Source: Microbacterium pumilum (GTDB taxonomy: Bacteria > Actinomycetota > Actinomycetes > Actinomycetales > Microbacteriaceae). From it: DNA of 64,000 bases. The notes under the pieces are model-generated. The model had not been told where the DNA came from and ran no database searches. It was given only the letters and a program-made list of their open reading frames with translations. The position numbers were made by a program, and so were the translations under genes. Numbering within the stretch: the first letter of the stretch is position 1; every line of letters starts with the position of its first letter. The stretch spans positions 1,860,001-1,924,000 of the forward strand of contig NZ_BAAAOH010000001.1 in assembly GCF_039530225.1 (NCBI RefSeq), written 5' to 3'. Positions 16,039 to 24,480 of the stretch are shown in pieces.

Positions 16039-17193
16039 ATGTCGAAGCGTGTCTTGGTGCTCGGTGCCGGTTTCGGCGGGCTCGAGGCGACGAGCATCCT
16101 CGCCGAGGAATTCGACGGCGATCTGGAGATCGTTCTGATCGACAGCACCGAGGGCTTCGTCTTCGGTTTCTCGAAGCTCGACGTGATGTTCGCGCGAACG
16201 TCTGCCGATCGGGTCCTGCACCGTTACTCCGACATCGCCAAGCCCGGCGTGACCTTCGTGCGAGCCGAGATCACCGCGATCGACGCCGTGGCCAAGCATG
16301 TCGAGACGACGGGCGGCGCGTTCGACGGCGACTTCCTGGTGATCGCCCTCGGGGCCGACTACGACATCTCCGGTACCCCGGGGCTGGCCGAAGCGGGTCA
16401 TGAGTTCTACAGCGAGGCAGGCGCATTCGCGCTGCGCGACATCCTCGCGTCGTTCGAGGGCGGGGATGTCGTCATCGGGATCACCTCGGGACCGTTCAAG
16501 TGCCCGCCGGCGCCGAGCGAGACGGCGCTGATGCTCGACGCGATGCTGCGGGATCGCGGCATCCGCGACTCGTCCACGATCTCGCTCGTGATGCCGTTCC
16601 CTCGGCCGATTCCGCCGTCACCCGACGCGTCGTCGGCGCTGCTCGCGACCTTCGAGGAACGCGACATCGCATGGCACCCCGACACGAGCGTCCGATCGCT
16701 GGATGCCGACGAACGCGTCGCACACCTCGGCGACGGTTCGACCCTGCCGTTCGATCTGTACCTCGGCGTGCCTGTGCATCGCGTGCCCGCGGTGATCGAG
16801 TCCGCCGGGCTGACCGTCGACGGGTGGATACCCGTCGACTCGCGAACGCTCGAGACGTCGTGGCCGGACGTATACGCGGTGGGGGACTGTGCCGCCGTCG
16901 GGACGCCGCGCGCCGGGGTGTTCGCCGAGCGTCAGGCGGCGACCGCGGCGCGACGCATCGCGGCGCGGGTGCGGGGCGATTCGGAGGACTCGCTCTACGA
17001 CGGACGCGGCGTCTGCTACGTCGAATTCGGCGGTGACGAGATCGGCATCGTGGAGGTGGCCTTCTTCGACGGCCGACCCCGCGGCTCGTTCGAGGGGCCC
17101 TCACTCGACCTCGCCGCGCAGAAGCACGAGTTCGGCGTCTCGCGGATCCGGCGCTGGTTCGACCGTGACTGGGCCGCTGCCGTCGCGGAGTGA
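16039..17193 (+). CDS. SQR-like FAD-dependent oxidoreductase
   Basis: A 384-residue flavoprotein of the sulfide:quinone oxidoreductase/type II NADH dehydrogenase group. It has an N-terminal FAD Rossmann motif (VLVLGAGFGGLEA, 5-17), a second GxG region (IGITSGPFKCPPAPSE, about 148-163) and a late FAD-contact motif (DVYAVGDCAAVG, about 276-287). FKCPPAPSE contains the cysteine found at this place in SQR and flavocytochrome c relatives. A full three-cysteine SQR set is not evident, so sulfide oxidation is not assured. There is no membrane helix; peripheral membrane association is likely. Confidence 0.8.
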   Translation: MSKRVLVLGAGFGGLEATSILAEEFDGDLEIVLIDSTEGFVFGFSKLDVMFARTSADRVLHRYSDIAKPGVTFVRAEITAIDAVAKHVETTGGAFDGDFLVIALGADYDISGTPGLAEAGHEFYSEAGAFALRDILASFEGGDVVIGITSGPFKCPPAPSETALMLDAMLRDRGIRDSSTISLVMPFPRPIPPSPDASSALLATFEERDIAWHPDTSVRSLDADERVAHLGDGSTLPFDLYLGVPVHRVPAVIESAGLTVDGWIPVDSRTLETSWPDVYAVGDCAAVGTPRAGVFAERQAATAARRIAARVRGDSEDSLYDGRGVCYVEFGGDEIGIVEVAFFDGRPRGSFEGPSLDLAAQKHEFGVSRIRRWFDRDWAAAVAE

Positions 17194-17234
17194 AGCGGCG
17201 GGTGGGCGGCGGGGCGGGTGTCTGGCCGCGCGCC

Positions 17235-17240
17235 TAGACT
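17235..17240 (+). promoter_or_regulatory. -10 box for pcrA
   Basis: TAGACT ends nine bases before the ATG at 17250, so the transcript is leaderless or nearly so. No clear -35. Confidence 0.4.
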
Positions 17241-17249
17241 TGACGGGCC

Positions 17250-19727
17250 ATGACCGACGCCCAAACGCCCATCATCGTCGGCCGAGATCGCGGACCCCAG
17301 CCCAGCCTCGGTGCCGGCTCGACCGCACCAGCGGCTGGCCCGCGCCCTGACGAGGATCTGCTCGCCGGCCTCAACCAGCCGCAGCGTGAGGCCGTCACCT
17401 ACCGAGGGCAGGCGCTGCTCATCGTGGCCGGCGCCGGCTCGGGCAAGACGAGTGTGCTCACTCGGCGCATCGCGAGCCTGCTGCGCAACAAAGAGGCCTG
17501 GCCGAGCCAGATCCTCGCGATCACGTTCACCAACAAGGCGGCCGGCGAGATGCGCGAGCGCGTCCAGCAGCTGGTCGGCGACAGCTCCCAGGGCATGTGG
17601 ATCTCGACCTTCCACTCCGCATGCGTGCGCATCCTGCGTCGCGAGGCCGAGCAGTTCGGTTTCACGCGGTCGTTCACGATCTACGACTCCGGCGACTCCC
17701 GGGCGCTCATCAAGCGACTCGTGAAAGAGCACGAAGCGGATGCCTATGGCTTGACTCCCGCGGCGACGCAGGGCCGTATCTCCAAGCTCAAGAACGAGCT
17801 TGCCGATGCCGAGTCCTACGCCCGTCAGGCGAACATGAGCGACCCCGCCGAGCGGGTGTTCGTCGACGTGTTCAACGACTATCAGCGCGAGCTGCAGCGG
17901 GCGAACGCCTTCGACTTCGACGACCTCATCGGGCAGACGGTGTATCTGTTCCGCGCGTTCCCGCAGGTCGCGGATGTCTACCGCCGACGATTCCGCCACA
18001 TCCTCGTCGACGAGTACCAGGACACCAATCACGCCCAGTACGCGCTCATCCACGAGCTGACGCGGCCGCCGGGCGCCGACTCTCAGCCGATCGCAGCGTC
18101 GGGCGGCATGATGATCTTCGAGCCGGAGCCGTCGGCCGAGGATGCGGCATCCCTCACCGTCGTCGGCGACTCCGACCAGTCGATCTACGCCTTCCGTGGC
18201 GCCGACATCCGCAACATCAGCGAGTTCGAGCGCGACTACACGGGCGCGAAGGTCGTCATGCTCGAGCAGAACTATCGCTCGACCCAGAACATCCTGAGCG
18301 CCGCCAACGCGGTGATCAGCCACAACTTCGACCGCAAAGACAAGAAGCTGTGGACGGATGTCGGCGCCGGCGAAAAGATCATCGGCTTCACCGGCTATTC
18401 GCAGCACGACGAGGCGCAGTTCGTCGCCGACGAGGTCGACACGCTGCGTCGCGGCGGAATCGACTACTCGCAGATGGCGGTGTTCTATCGCACCAACTCG
18501 CAGTCCCGTGCACTGGAAGAGATCTTCATCCGCTCGGCCGTGCCCTACAAGATCATGGGCGGCACCAAGTTCTACGAGCGCGCCGAGATCAAGGATGCGC
18601 TGGCCTACCTCGTCGCCGTCTCCAATCCCGCTGACGAGATGGCGATGCGGCGCATCATCAACAGGCCTCGTCGCGGCATCGGCGACGTGACGATCGAGAC
18701 GATCTCGCGATACGCGCAGGATCAGCAGATCACCTTCCGCGATGCCCTCGCGAACTCTTCGGCGCTCAGCGTCGGCCCCAAGATCCAGACGGCGATCGCA
18801 CACCTCGACTCCGTGCTGGCTCAGGCGACCGACCTGATGCTGCCCGCGTCGGGCGAGCTGGCGCCACCCACCGCGGTCGCGGAGGGACTCCAGCTGCTGC
18901 TCGGCAAGACCGGGTACACAGACGCGCTGCGCGCGAGCCGAGACCCGCAGGACGAGGCTCGCGTCGAGAACCTCGACGAGCTCGTCGCGGTCGCGCGAGA
19001 GTTCGCGCGCAACAACCCCGAGGGAACCGTGATCGACTTCCTCGCCGAAGTGGCGCTCGTGTCGGATGCCGACGACCTCGAGGACGCGTCCGGCTCGGTG
19101 TCGCTCATGACGATGCACACCGCGAAGGGGCTCGAGTACGACGCGGTCTTCGTCACCGGTGTCGAGGAGGACCTCATCCCGCACCGGATCTCGGCGGGCG
19201 AGCCGGGCGGCCCGCAGGAGGAGCGGCGACTCTTCTACGTGGGCATAACGCGCGCACGCAAGCGCCTGTACCTCTCTCTCGCGATGACCCGCGCCCAGTT
19301 CGGCGAGGTGACCGTCGCGATGCCGAGCCGGTTCCTGCAGGAGATCCCGCCCGAGCTGCTGCACTGGCGGCAGTCGCCCGGCGACGTGAACTCGCGCGGC
19401 GGAACGCAGCCCAGGGCCCTCAACGCGCGGCGCCCCGGCGGAGGGTTCGGCCCTTCGACGGGCTCAGGGACCGGGAGCAGGTACGGCGACGACCTCGTGC
19501 CGAAGTCCACATCGATCGAGAAGTTCGCCAACCGCATTCCCGCGAAGGTGCGCGACAACGGCGACCTCGAGCTCGCGCCGGGCGACCGCATCCGTCACGA
19601 CGACTTCGGCGAGGGACGAGTGGATGCCGTCACCGGCGAGGGCGCGAAGCGCATTGCGCACATCCGCTTCGACAAGGTGGGGGCGAAGAAGCTCCTGATC
19701 AAGATCGCGCCGATCGAGAAGCTATAG
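17250..19727 (+). CDS. pcrA: ATP-dependent DNA helicase UvrD/PcrA
   Basis: An 825-residue SF1A helicase acting 3' to 5' in repair and replication restart. Motifs: Q-motif LNQPQREAV (41-49), Walker A GAGSGKT (61-67, Lys66), motif II VDEYQDT, motif III VVGDSDQSIYAFRGA, motif IV QNYRSTQNIL, motif V TMHTAKGLEYD and motif VI FYVGITRARK. The C-terminus has the Tudor-like RNA-polymerase-binding region of actinobacterial UvrD1/PcrA (APGDRIRHDDFGEGRV). In the variable linker at about residues 735-741 (PSTGSGTG) the DNA matches the REP-like motif seen at 15466, probably an insertion in a tolerant site. Confidence 0.95.
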   Translation: MTDAQTPIIVGRDRGPQPSLGAGSTAPAAGPRPDEDLLAGLNQPQREAVTYRGQALLIVAGAGSGKTSVLTRRIASLLRNKEAWPSQILAITFTNKAAGEMRERVQQLVGDSSQGMWISTFHSACVRILRREAEQFGFTRSFTIYDSGDSRALIKRLVKEHEADAYGLTPAATQGRISKLKNELADAESYARQANMSDPAERVFVDVFNDYQRELQRANAFDFDDLIGQTVYLFRAFPQVADVYRRRFRHILVDEYQDTNHAQYALIHELTRPPGADSQPIAASGGMMIFEPEPSAEDAASLTVVGDSDQSIYAFRGADIRNISEFERDYTGAKVVMLEQNYRSTQNILSAANAVISHNFDRKDKKLWTDVGAGEKIIGFTGYSQHDEAQFVADEVDTLRRGGIDYSQMAVFYRTNSQSRALEEIFIRSAVPYKIMGGTKFYERAEIKDALAYLVAVSNPADEMAMRRIINRPRRGIGDVTIETISRYAQDQQITFRDALANSSALSVGPKIQTAIAHLDSVLAQATDLMLPASGELAPPTAVAEGLQLLLGKTGYTDALRASRDPQDEARVENLDELVAVAREFARNNPEGTVIDFLAEVALVSDADDLEDASGSVSLMTMHTAKGLEYDAVFVTGVEEDLIPHRISAGEPGGPQEERRLFYVGITRARKRLYLSLAMTRAQFGEVTVAMPSRFLQEIPPELLHWRQSPGDVNSRGGTQPRALNARRPGGGFGPSTGSGTGSRYGDDLVPKSTSIEKFANRIPAKVRDNGDLELAPGDRIRHDDFGEGRVDAVTGEGAKRIAHIRFDKVGAKKLLIKIAPIEKL
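19453..19473 (+). repeat. REP-like arm inside pcrA
   Basis: 21 bases match the left arm of the 15466 palindrome with two differences. It encodes a Ser/Gly-rich stretch in the helicase linker and keeps the frame. Confidence 0.65.
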
Positions 19728-19834
19728 CGCACGTATAGCGCTCCGATAGCGGCATTCTCTCAGCGAACGCTGTCACTATGGAGGCTGGCGTGGACGGCAT
19801 GGAGCCGGCATTCCACGCGATCTTGGGGAAATCC

Positions 19835-21760
19835 ATGCCACGTGTTCTTCGCGGTGCGTCCGCGCGCCTTGTCGGCGGTCTGCTCGCTGCCATCCTCGTC
19901 GCGACGGGAGCCGCGGTCGTGAGCGTTCCGGCTCACGCCGAGGACCAGGTCGACGTGGTGTCTACGAGCTCCGGGGCCATCACCGGGACCGTGAGTGACG
20001 AGTCCGGTGAGCGCGTCGCCGACGTCGGCGTGACGGCGGTCGCCGTCGATGCGCCCGACTCGGAGGGCAGCTCGCCCTCGTGGGCCGGCGTCACGGATGA
20101 GAACGGCGACTACAGCCTGAGCGGACTGCCCGCGGGTGACTTCAAGGTCGAGTTCACCACCGACGGCACCGCGGGCCTCATCGGAGAGTGGTGGGATGAC
20201 GCTCCCGACTTCGACAGCGCGTCCGCCATCTTGCTGACCGACGGCGAGCTGCGGACCGACGTCGATGCGGTCCTCGCAGCGGCGATTCCGCCGGTGGTCC
20301 AGTCCGCGGTTCCCACGGTGGTCGGGACACTGATCGTCGGCGAGACGCTGACGGCCGTGCCCGGATCATGGACAGACGGAGCGACATTCACCTACCAGTG
20401 GCTCGTCGACGGCGCGGCGGTGCTCGATGCGAACCAGGCGACGTTCCTCATCGCACCGGCGTATGCCGGCAAATCGATTGCCGTGTCCGTCACCGGATCG
20501 CTGGATGGCTTCAGCCCCTTCACCCAGCCCTCCGCCTCCACGCCCAAGGTCGCGACGGCCGGAACGCCCAGAGTGACGGGCATCGCCCGTGTCGGCGCGA
20601 CGCTGACTGCGGTACCCGGGACATGGACCGCCTCCACGGTCTTCGCGTACCAGTGGCTCGCTGACGGTGACGCGATCACCGGCGCGACCAAGTCCAGCTT
20701 CGTCCCCACATCCGCACAGGACTCCAAGGCGATCACGGTACGAGTGACGGGCATGAAGTCCCGCTACGCGACCGTCGCGAAGACCTCGGCGCCGACACTC
20801 AAGGTCATGCGATTCAGCAAGCCGGTCGTCTCGGGCTCACCGGGTGTCGGGTTCGTCCTCGCCGCGAAGCCGGGCGCCTGGTCGGCAGACACGACTTTCA
20901 CTTACCAATGGTTCGCCAACGGTGTCGCGATCAAGAACGCGACCAAATCGACCTTCACGCCTGCTTCCACCCAGCGCGACAAGCAGATCGCCGTCAAGGT
21001 GACCGGCGGCAAGGCGGGAACCACCTCGGTGGCTGTGACCTCGGCACCGACGGCGCGGGTAGCCGCAGCATCGACGCCGTCGATCTCGGGCACCGTCGTG
21101 GTCGGTGGCACCCTGGCCGTCAAGCCGGGCACCTGGACTGCGGGAACGACATTCTCCTACCGCTGGTATGCGAATGGTTCGGCGATCTCCGGCGCAACAC
21201 GCTCGACCGTCGTGCTCACGTCGGCCCAGCGCGACACGCAGATCACGGTGACCGTGACCGGGAAGAAGAGCGGCTACGGCACGCTCGCCAAGACCTCGGC
21301 GAAGTCGCTGCGAGTCGCACTGACGGCGGCACCGAGCATCTCGGGCTTTCTGGTCGTCGGCTCGACGCTCTCTGCACGTACCGGAACGTGGACACCCGGA
21401 ACCGCATTCACGTACCAGTGGTTCGCCAACGGGGCCGCGATCTCGGGAGCGACCCACTCGACGCTGAAGCTCACGAGCTCGCAGGCGGGCAAGTCGGTCA
21501 CGGTCCGCGTGACGGGCAAGAAGAGCGGCTACCAGACGATCTCGCGGAACTCTGCGGCGACCGGGGCAGTGGCATACCCGTCTCGAACCACGCCGGTCGA
21601 CAGCTGGACCTGCCCGTCGTGGGCGCCGATCAAGGGCAACGCGAGTTCGATGATCTATCACATGCCCGGTCAGAGCTTCTACACCCGCACCAAGCCCGAG
21701 GAATGCTTCTCGACCGAGGGAGCAGCGCAGGCTGCAGGCTATCGCAAGGCCAAGGTCTAG
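19835..21760 (+). CDS. Secreted Ig-like repeat protein with sunset domain
   Basis: A 641-residue secreted protein. The signal peptide covers about 1-35 (hydrophobic LVGGLLAAILVATGAAVV, cleavage near AHA). A carboxypeptidase-regulatory-like beta domain (about 45-150, GTVSDESGERVADVGVTAV) is followed by five 85-residue repeats (155-579) and a C-terminal sunset domain (about 590-641) with conserved cysteines, CPSWAPIKGN and KPEECF. Such proteins are cell-surface associated; the function is unknown. ATG at 19835 with GGGGAAA upstream is chosen over 19778 because it places the signal peptide correctly. Confidence 0.85.
   Translation: MPRVLRGASARLVGGLLAAILVATGAAVVSVPAHAEDQVDVVSTSSGAITGTVSDESGERVADVGVTAVAVDAPDSEGSSPSWAGVTDENGDYSLSGLPAGDFKVEFTTDGTAGLIGEWWDDAPDFDSASAILLTDGELRTDVDAVLAAAIPPVVQSAVPTVVGTLIVGETLTAVPGSWTDGATFTYQWLVDGAAVLDANQATFLIAPAYAGKSIAVSVTGSLDGFSPFTQPSASTPKVATAGTPRVTGIARVGATLTAVPGTWTASTVFAYQWLADGDAITGATKSSFVPTSAQDSKAITVRVTGMKSRYATVAKTSAPTLKVMRFSKPVVSGSPGVGFVLAAKPGAWSADTTFTYQWFANGVAIKNATKSTFTPASTQRDKQIAVKVTGGKAGTTSVAVTSAPTARVAAASTPSISGTVVVGGTLAVKPGTWTAGTTFSYRWYANGSAISGATRSTVVLTSAQRDTQITVTVTGKKSGYGTLAKTSAKSLRVALTAAPSISGFLVVGSTLSARTGTWTPGTAFTYQWFANGAAISGATHSTLKLTSSQAGKSVTVRVTGKKSGYQTISRNSAATGAVAYPSRTTPVDSWTCPSWAPIKGNASSMIYHMPGQSFYTRTKPEECFSTEGAAQAAGYRKAKV
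20297..21571 (+). repeat. Five 255-bp repeats (85 codons each)
   Basis: Units start at 20297, 20552, 20807, 21062 and 21317, an exact 255-bp spacing. Each unit has the pattern V-G-x-T-L ... G-x-W ... (Y)QW(L/F) ... G-A-T ... V-T-G-x-K-S, an Ig-like bacterial module. The units have diverged at nucleotide level but not in length. Confidence 0.85.
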
Positions 21761-21800
21761 CGCCTCCGAGGATGCTCGGGTGGGCGGTAGTGCTCCGGGA

Positions 21801-21806
21801 TAGGCT
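21801..21806 (+). promoter_or_regulatory. -10 box deciding SseB-like start
   Basis: TAGGCT is three bases before the ATG at 21810 and six before the ATG at 21813. The usual spacing to +1 favours a leaderless start at 21813. Confidence 0.5.
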
Positions 21807-21812
21807 CGGATG

Positions 21813-22886
21813 ATGGCCCTCTTCTCTCGGCGCCCGAAGGCCGATCGTCAGCAATCCGTCCCCGCTGGCGTACCGGATGCCGCGGACGTCGCCGAACCGG
21901 CGCTCACCGAGCAGACTCCGGACGCGGCCATCCCGGCGGCGGACGAGACGCCGGAACCGGCACCGGAACCGCAGGTCGCAGCCGAGCCCGCGGCATCCGT
22001 CGACATCTCGATGTCGTCGTTCCGCGGCCTCGGTTCGCATGCGCCGGTCGAGCCAGCCGTCGAGCCGTCTCGGACCCGCGCGGCCGGTCGATCGGTCGCA
22101 CCCCCGCCGACCGAGACGATCCCCGGTATGCGCGACAACGTGCTGGTTCACGAGGCCCTCGCGAGTCTGAGCGACCCGCCGTCGCCACAGGAGCTGTTGG
22201 ATGTCGCGCGGCAGCTGCTGCAGGGGCACCTTTTCCTCCGGGTGAAGGGCGATGCGCGGGAGCTGCTCGCGGCAGGCAAGGACCTGCCGCTCGCGGTCGT
22301 GTCACTCGGCGACCGCAACTTCGTTCTCGCTTACAGCAGCGGCGCCGCGCTGCAGGCGAGTGTAAGAGCAGACGGCGACGTCGACACTTCGGCTATGGCT
22401 CAGCCGATCCTCACCATCCTCCGCCATGTGCTCGGCGGGCCGTATCACGGCATCGTCCTAGATCAGTCATCCGCTCCGGCTCGCGCGTCGCTGCCGCGCG
22501 AGATTCTCGAGCGGATCGTGGACAAGGCGGATGAAGCGCTCACGGTGAAGACGCTCCTTGCCGAGCAGAGAACGGCTGAGACGGCCGCGGCAGTGGCCGA
22601 GGCACTCACCCGGGTGCCGCTCTGGGTGGCGGTGGGCGGGCCCGCGGGCGAACGCCCCGGAATCGCCGAAGCCCGAGCCCCTGACGGGTCACGCTACCTC
22701 GAGGTGTACTCCCATCCGCTCGAGGTCGTGGTCATGGGCCGCTCCGATCAGGCTGCGCCGCTGAGCGCCGCTCAGCTCGCCGGAGCGCTGCGCAGTGATG
22801 AGGGTCTTTCCGGAGTCCTGGTCGACCCGCGGGGGCCATGGATCCGCCTGAGCCGCGACGAGCTCGCACCGCTGCTCGCGTCCTGA
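21813..22886 (+). CDS. SseB-family protein
   Basis: A 357-residue protein. The first 110 residues are disordered and rich in Ala, Pro and Glu. The middle (about 120-235) matches an SseB N-terminal-type domain (LLQGHLFLRVKGDARELLAAG, LPLAVVSLGDRNFVLAYSS, ILRHVLGGPYHGIVLDQ), and the last 110 residues form a second alpha/beta module. SseB-like proteins in actinobacteria are cytoplasmic and poorly characterised. The adjacent ATG at 21810 is a possible alternative start, but promoter spacing favours 21813. Confidence 0.65.
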   Translation: MALFSRRPKADRQQSVPAGVPDAADVAEPALTEQTPDAAIPAADETPEPAPEPQVAAEPAASVDISMSSFRGLGSHAPVEPAVEPSRTRAAGRSVAPPPTETIPGMRDNVLVHEALASLSDPPSPQELLDVARQLLQGHLFLRVKGDARELLAAGKDLPLAVVSLGDRNFVLAYSSGAALQASVRADGDVDTSAMAQPILTILRHVLGGPYHGIVLDQSSAPARASLPREILERIVDKADEALTVKTLLAEQRTAETAAAVAEALTRVPLWVAVGGPAGERPGIAEARAPDGSRYLEVYSHPLEVVVMGRSDQAAPLSAAQLAGALRSDEGLSGVLVDPRGPWIRLSRDELAPLLAS

Positions 22887-22893
22887 TGGGGTA

Positions 22894-22946
22894 TTGACGC
22901 GCGCGGTCCACTCGACTTACTCTTTATCAACACAACGGTTGATAAA
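22894..22946 (+). promoter_or_regulatory. ArsR promoter with overlapping operator
   Basis: -35 TTGACG (22894-22899) and -10 TACTCT (22918-22923) are 18 bases apart. Immediately downstream, TTTATCAAC (22923-22931) and GTTGATAAA (22938-22946) form a perfect 9-bp inverted repeat with a 6-base centre, a typical ArsR/SmtB-type operator. It ends at the first base of the ArsR start codon, so autorepression is likely. Confidence 0.75.
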
Positions 22947-23350
22947 TGGATGAGTTGATGAACGAAACGGATGTGGCACTCGACCGGGCCTTTGCCGCGC
23001 TGGCAGACCCGATCCGGCGGGCGATCATCGCTCGCTTGAGCCGGGGCTCCGCCACGCTCGGCGAACTCGCGGAGCCGTTCGCCATCACGCTCCAGGCCGT
23101 GTCGAAGCACATCTCGGTGCTCGAGGACGCGGGCCTGGTGTGGCGGACGCGCGAGGCGCAGCGCAAGCCCGTTCATCTCGACGCGGCCGCACTCGAGCGA
23201 CTCACCTCGTGGATCGACCGCTATCGCCTCGAAGCCGAGGCGGCGTATCGCCGGCTCGACGCCGTCATCGCGGCGGCCGCGGCTGGACCCCCTCGCATCA
23301 CCGACGACCCCGGGACGGGGTCACCACGAAGAGAAGGAGAAACACGATGA
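22946..23350 (+). CDS. ArsR-family winged-helix repressor
   Basis: A 134-residue ArsR-like regulator of the non-metal type. DPIRRAIIARLSRGSATLGELAEPFAI forms helices 1-3, and LQAVSKHISVLEDAGLV is the recognition helix and wing. There is no metal-binding CxC motif in helix 3. It overlaps the following SRPBCC gene by ATGA. ArsR-AHSA1 pairs are common and the repressor usually controls its own operon; the palindrome at its promoter supports this. An internal ATG at 22958 is an alternative start. Confidence 0.88.
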   Translation: MDELMNETDVALDRAFAALADPIRRAIIARLSRGSATLGELAEPFAITLQAVSKHISVLEDAGLVWRTREAQRKPVHLDAAALERLTSWIDRYRLEAEAAYRRLDAVIAAAAAGPPRITDDPGTGSPRREGETR

Positions 23351-23832
23351 ACACCACGAACCCCGTCGTCATCGAGGCCACGCCCGGTCAGTCGTATGCC
23401 GACATCACGCGAGAGTTCGAAGCACCCGTCGAGGCGGTCTTCCGCGCTCACGCCGATCCCGAGCTGTTCCGCGCGTGGATCGGACCCCGCGGGTACGAAA
23501 CGCGCCTCACCCACTGGGACTTCCGCACCGGAGGCGGATACCGCTTCGAGCAGGGTGAAGCGGACGGTGAGACGTATGGCTTCCGCGGGGTGTTCCACAC
23601 CGTGCGCGAGAACGAGGTCATCATCCAGACCTTCGAGTACGAGGGTGCTCCGGATGCCGTCAGCCTCGACGTCATCCGCTTCGAAGCGCTGCCCGACGGC
23701 CGGTCTCGGCTCGTCGACCACACCGTCTTCCCCACCATCGAGGTCCTCGACATGATGATGGCCCAGGGCATGGAGCGGGGCATGAACGAAGGCTATGAGA
23801 AGCTCGACGAGCTCCTGGCCGCGGAGCGCTGA
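23347..23832 (+). CDS. SRPBCC (AHSA1-like) protein
   Basis: A 161-residue START/SRPBCC fold protein of the AHSA1 group (REFEAPVEAVFRAHADPEL, WIGPRGY, FRTGGGYRF, LLDV-type C-terminal helix in GYEKLDELL). These proteins bind hydrophobic ligands in a deep cavity; the ligand is unknown. It is translationally coupled to the upstream ArsR gene, and the reductase-like gene follows two bases after its stop, so the three form one operon. Confidence 0.88.
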   Translation: MNTTNPVVIEATPGQSYADITREFEAPVEAVFRAHADPELFRAWIGPRGYETRLTHWDFRTGGGYRFEQGEADGETYGFRGVFHTVRENEVIIQTFEYEGAPDAVSLDVIRFEALPDGRSRLVDHTVFPTIEVLDMMMAQGMERGMNEGYEKLDELLAAER

Positions 23833-23833
23833 C

Positions 23834-24430
23834 ATGGGGACGGTCGTCTCGTCGGCCTCGACGTCGCTCGACGGCTTCGTCGCCTATCCGAACAACGACC
23901 CGGGGCCGCTCTTCGACTGGTACGACGCCGGCGACGTCGAGGTGGTGAACGCCGGCGACCTGCCGCCCTTCCACCTGACCCGCGAGAGCGCCGACTACTG
24001 GACCGGCTGGCTCGGCGAGGTCGGCTGCCTCGTCGTCGGGCGAATGCTGTTCGACATCACCGACGGCTGGAAGGGCGAGCATCCGATCGGCGTCCCGTTC
24101 GTCGTGCTCACCCACGAGGTGCCCACGGACTGGGCGTACGCGTCCACCGGCAACGCGCACTTCGTCACCGAGGGCATCGAGGCCGCGATCGCCAAGGCTC
24201 AGGAGCTCGCCGACGGCAAGTCCGTCGCCGTCGCAGCCGGCACGGTGGCGGGCCAGGCGCTCGCGGCGGGCCTGCTCGATGAGGTGGCGATCGACCTCGT
24301 GCCGGTCGTGCTCGGCAGCGGCCATCGGTACTTCGCGGATGTCGCCCCCGGGGCGGTCAAGCTCGGCGACCCGACGGTCATCATCCCCTCGACGCGCGTG
24401 ACGCACCTCCGCTTTCCGGTACTGCGGTGA
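23834..24430 (+). CDS. Dihydrofolate-reductase-fold (RibD C-terminal-like) protein
   Basis: A 198-residue protein of the dihydrofolate reductase/RibD C-terminal family. Signature stretches are SSASTSLDGFVA, LVVGRMLFDITDGW and the dinucleotide-binding KSVAVAAGTVAGQALAAGLLDE, with VPVVLGSGHRYF near the end. It should bind NADPH, but the substrate is not known; it is not a core folate gene. It is the last gene of the ArsR-SRPBCC operon. Confidence 0.85.
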   Translation: MGTVVSSASTSLDGFVAYPNNDPGPLFDWYDAGDVEVVNAGDLPPFHLTRESADYWTGWLGEVGCLVVGRMLFDITDGWKGEHPIGVPFVVLTHEVPTDWAYASTGNAHFVTEGIEAAIAKAQELADGKSVAVAAGTVAGQALAAGLLDEVAIDLVPVVLGSGHRYFADVAPGAVKLGDPTVIIPSTRVTHLRFPVLR

Positions 24431-24468
24431 CGGCGGCATCTGGGGCCGGGGGTGTGGGCGAGCCCCGC

Positions 24469-24474
24469 TAAACT
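24469..24474 (+). promoter_or_regulatory. -10 box, leaderless start predicted
   Basis: TAAACT, six bases before the ATG at 24481. Confidence 0.5.
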
Positions 24475-24480
24475 CCCGGC

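Noticed and set aside
20297..21571. CRISPR or satellite array
   Set aside because: The 255-bp period is a protein-domain repeat in a single reading frame, with diverged nucleotide sequence.
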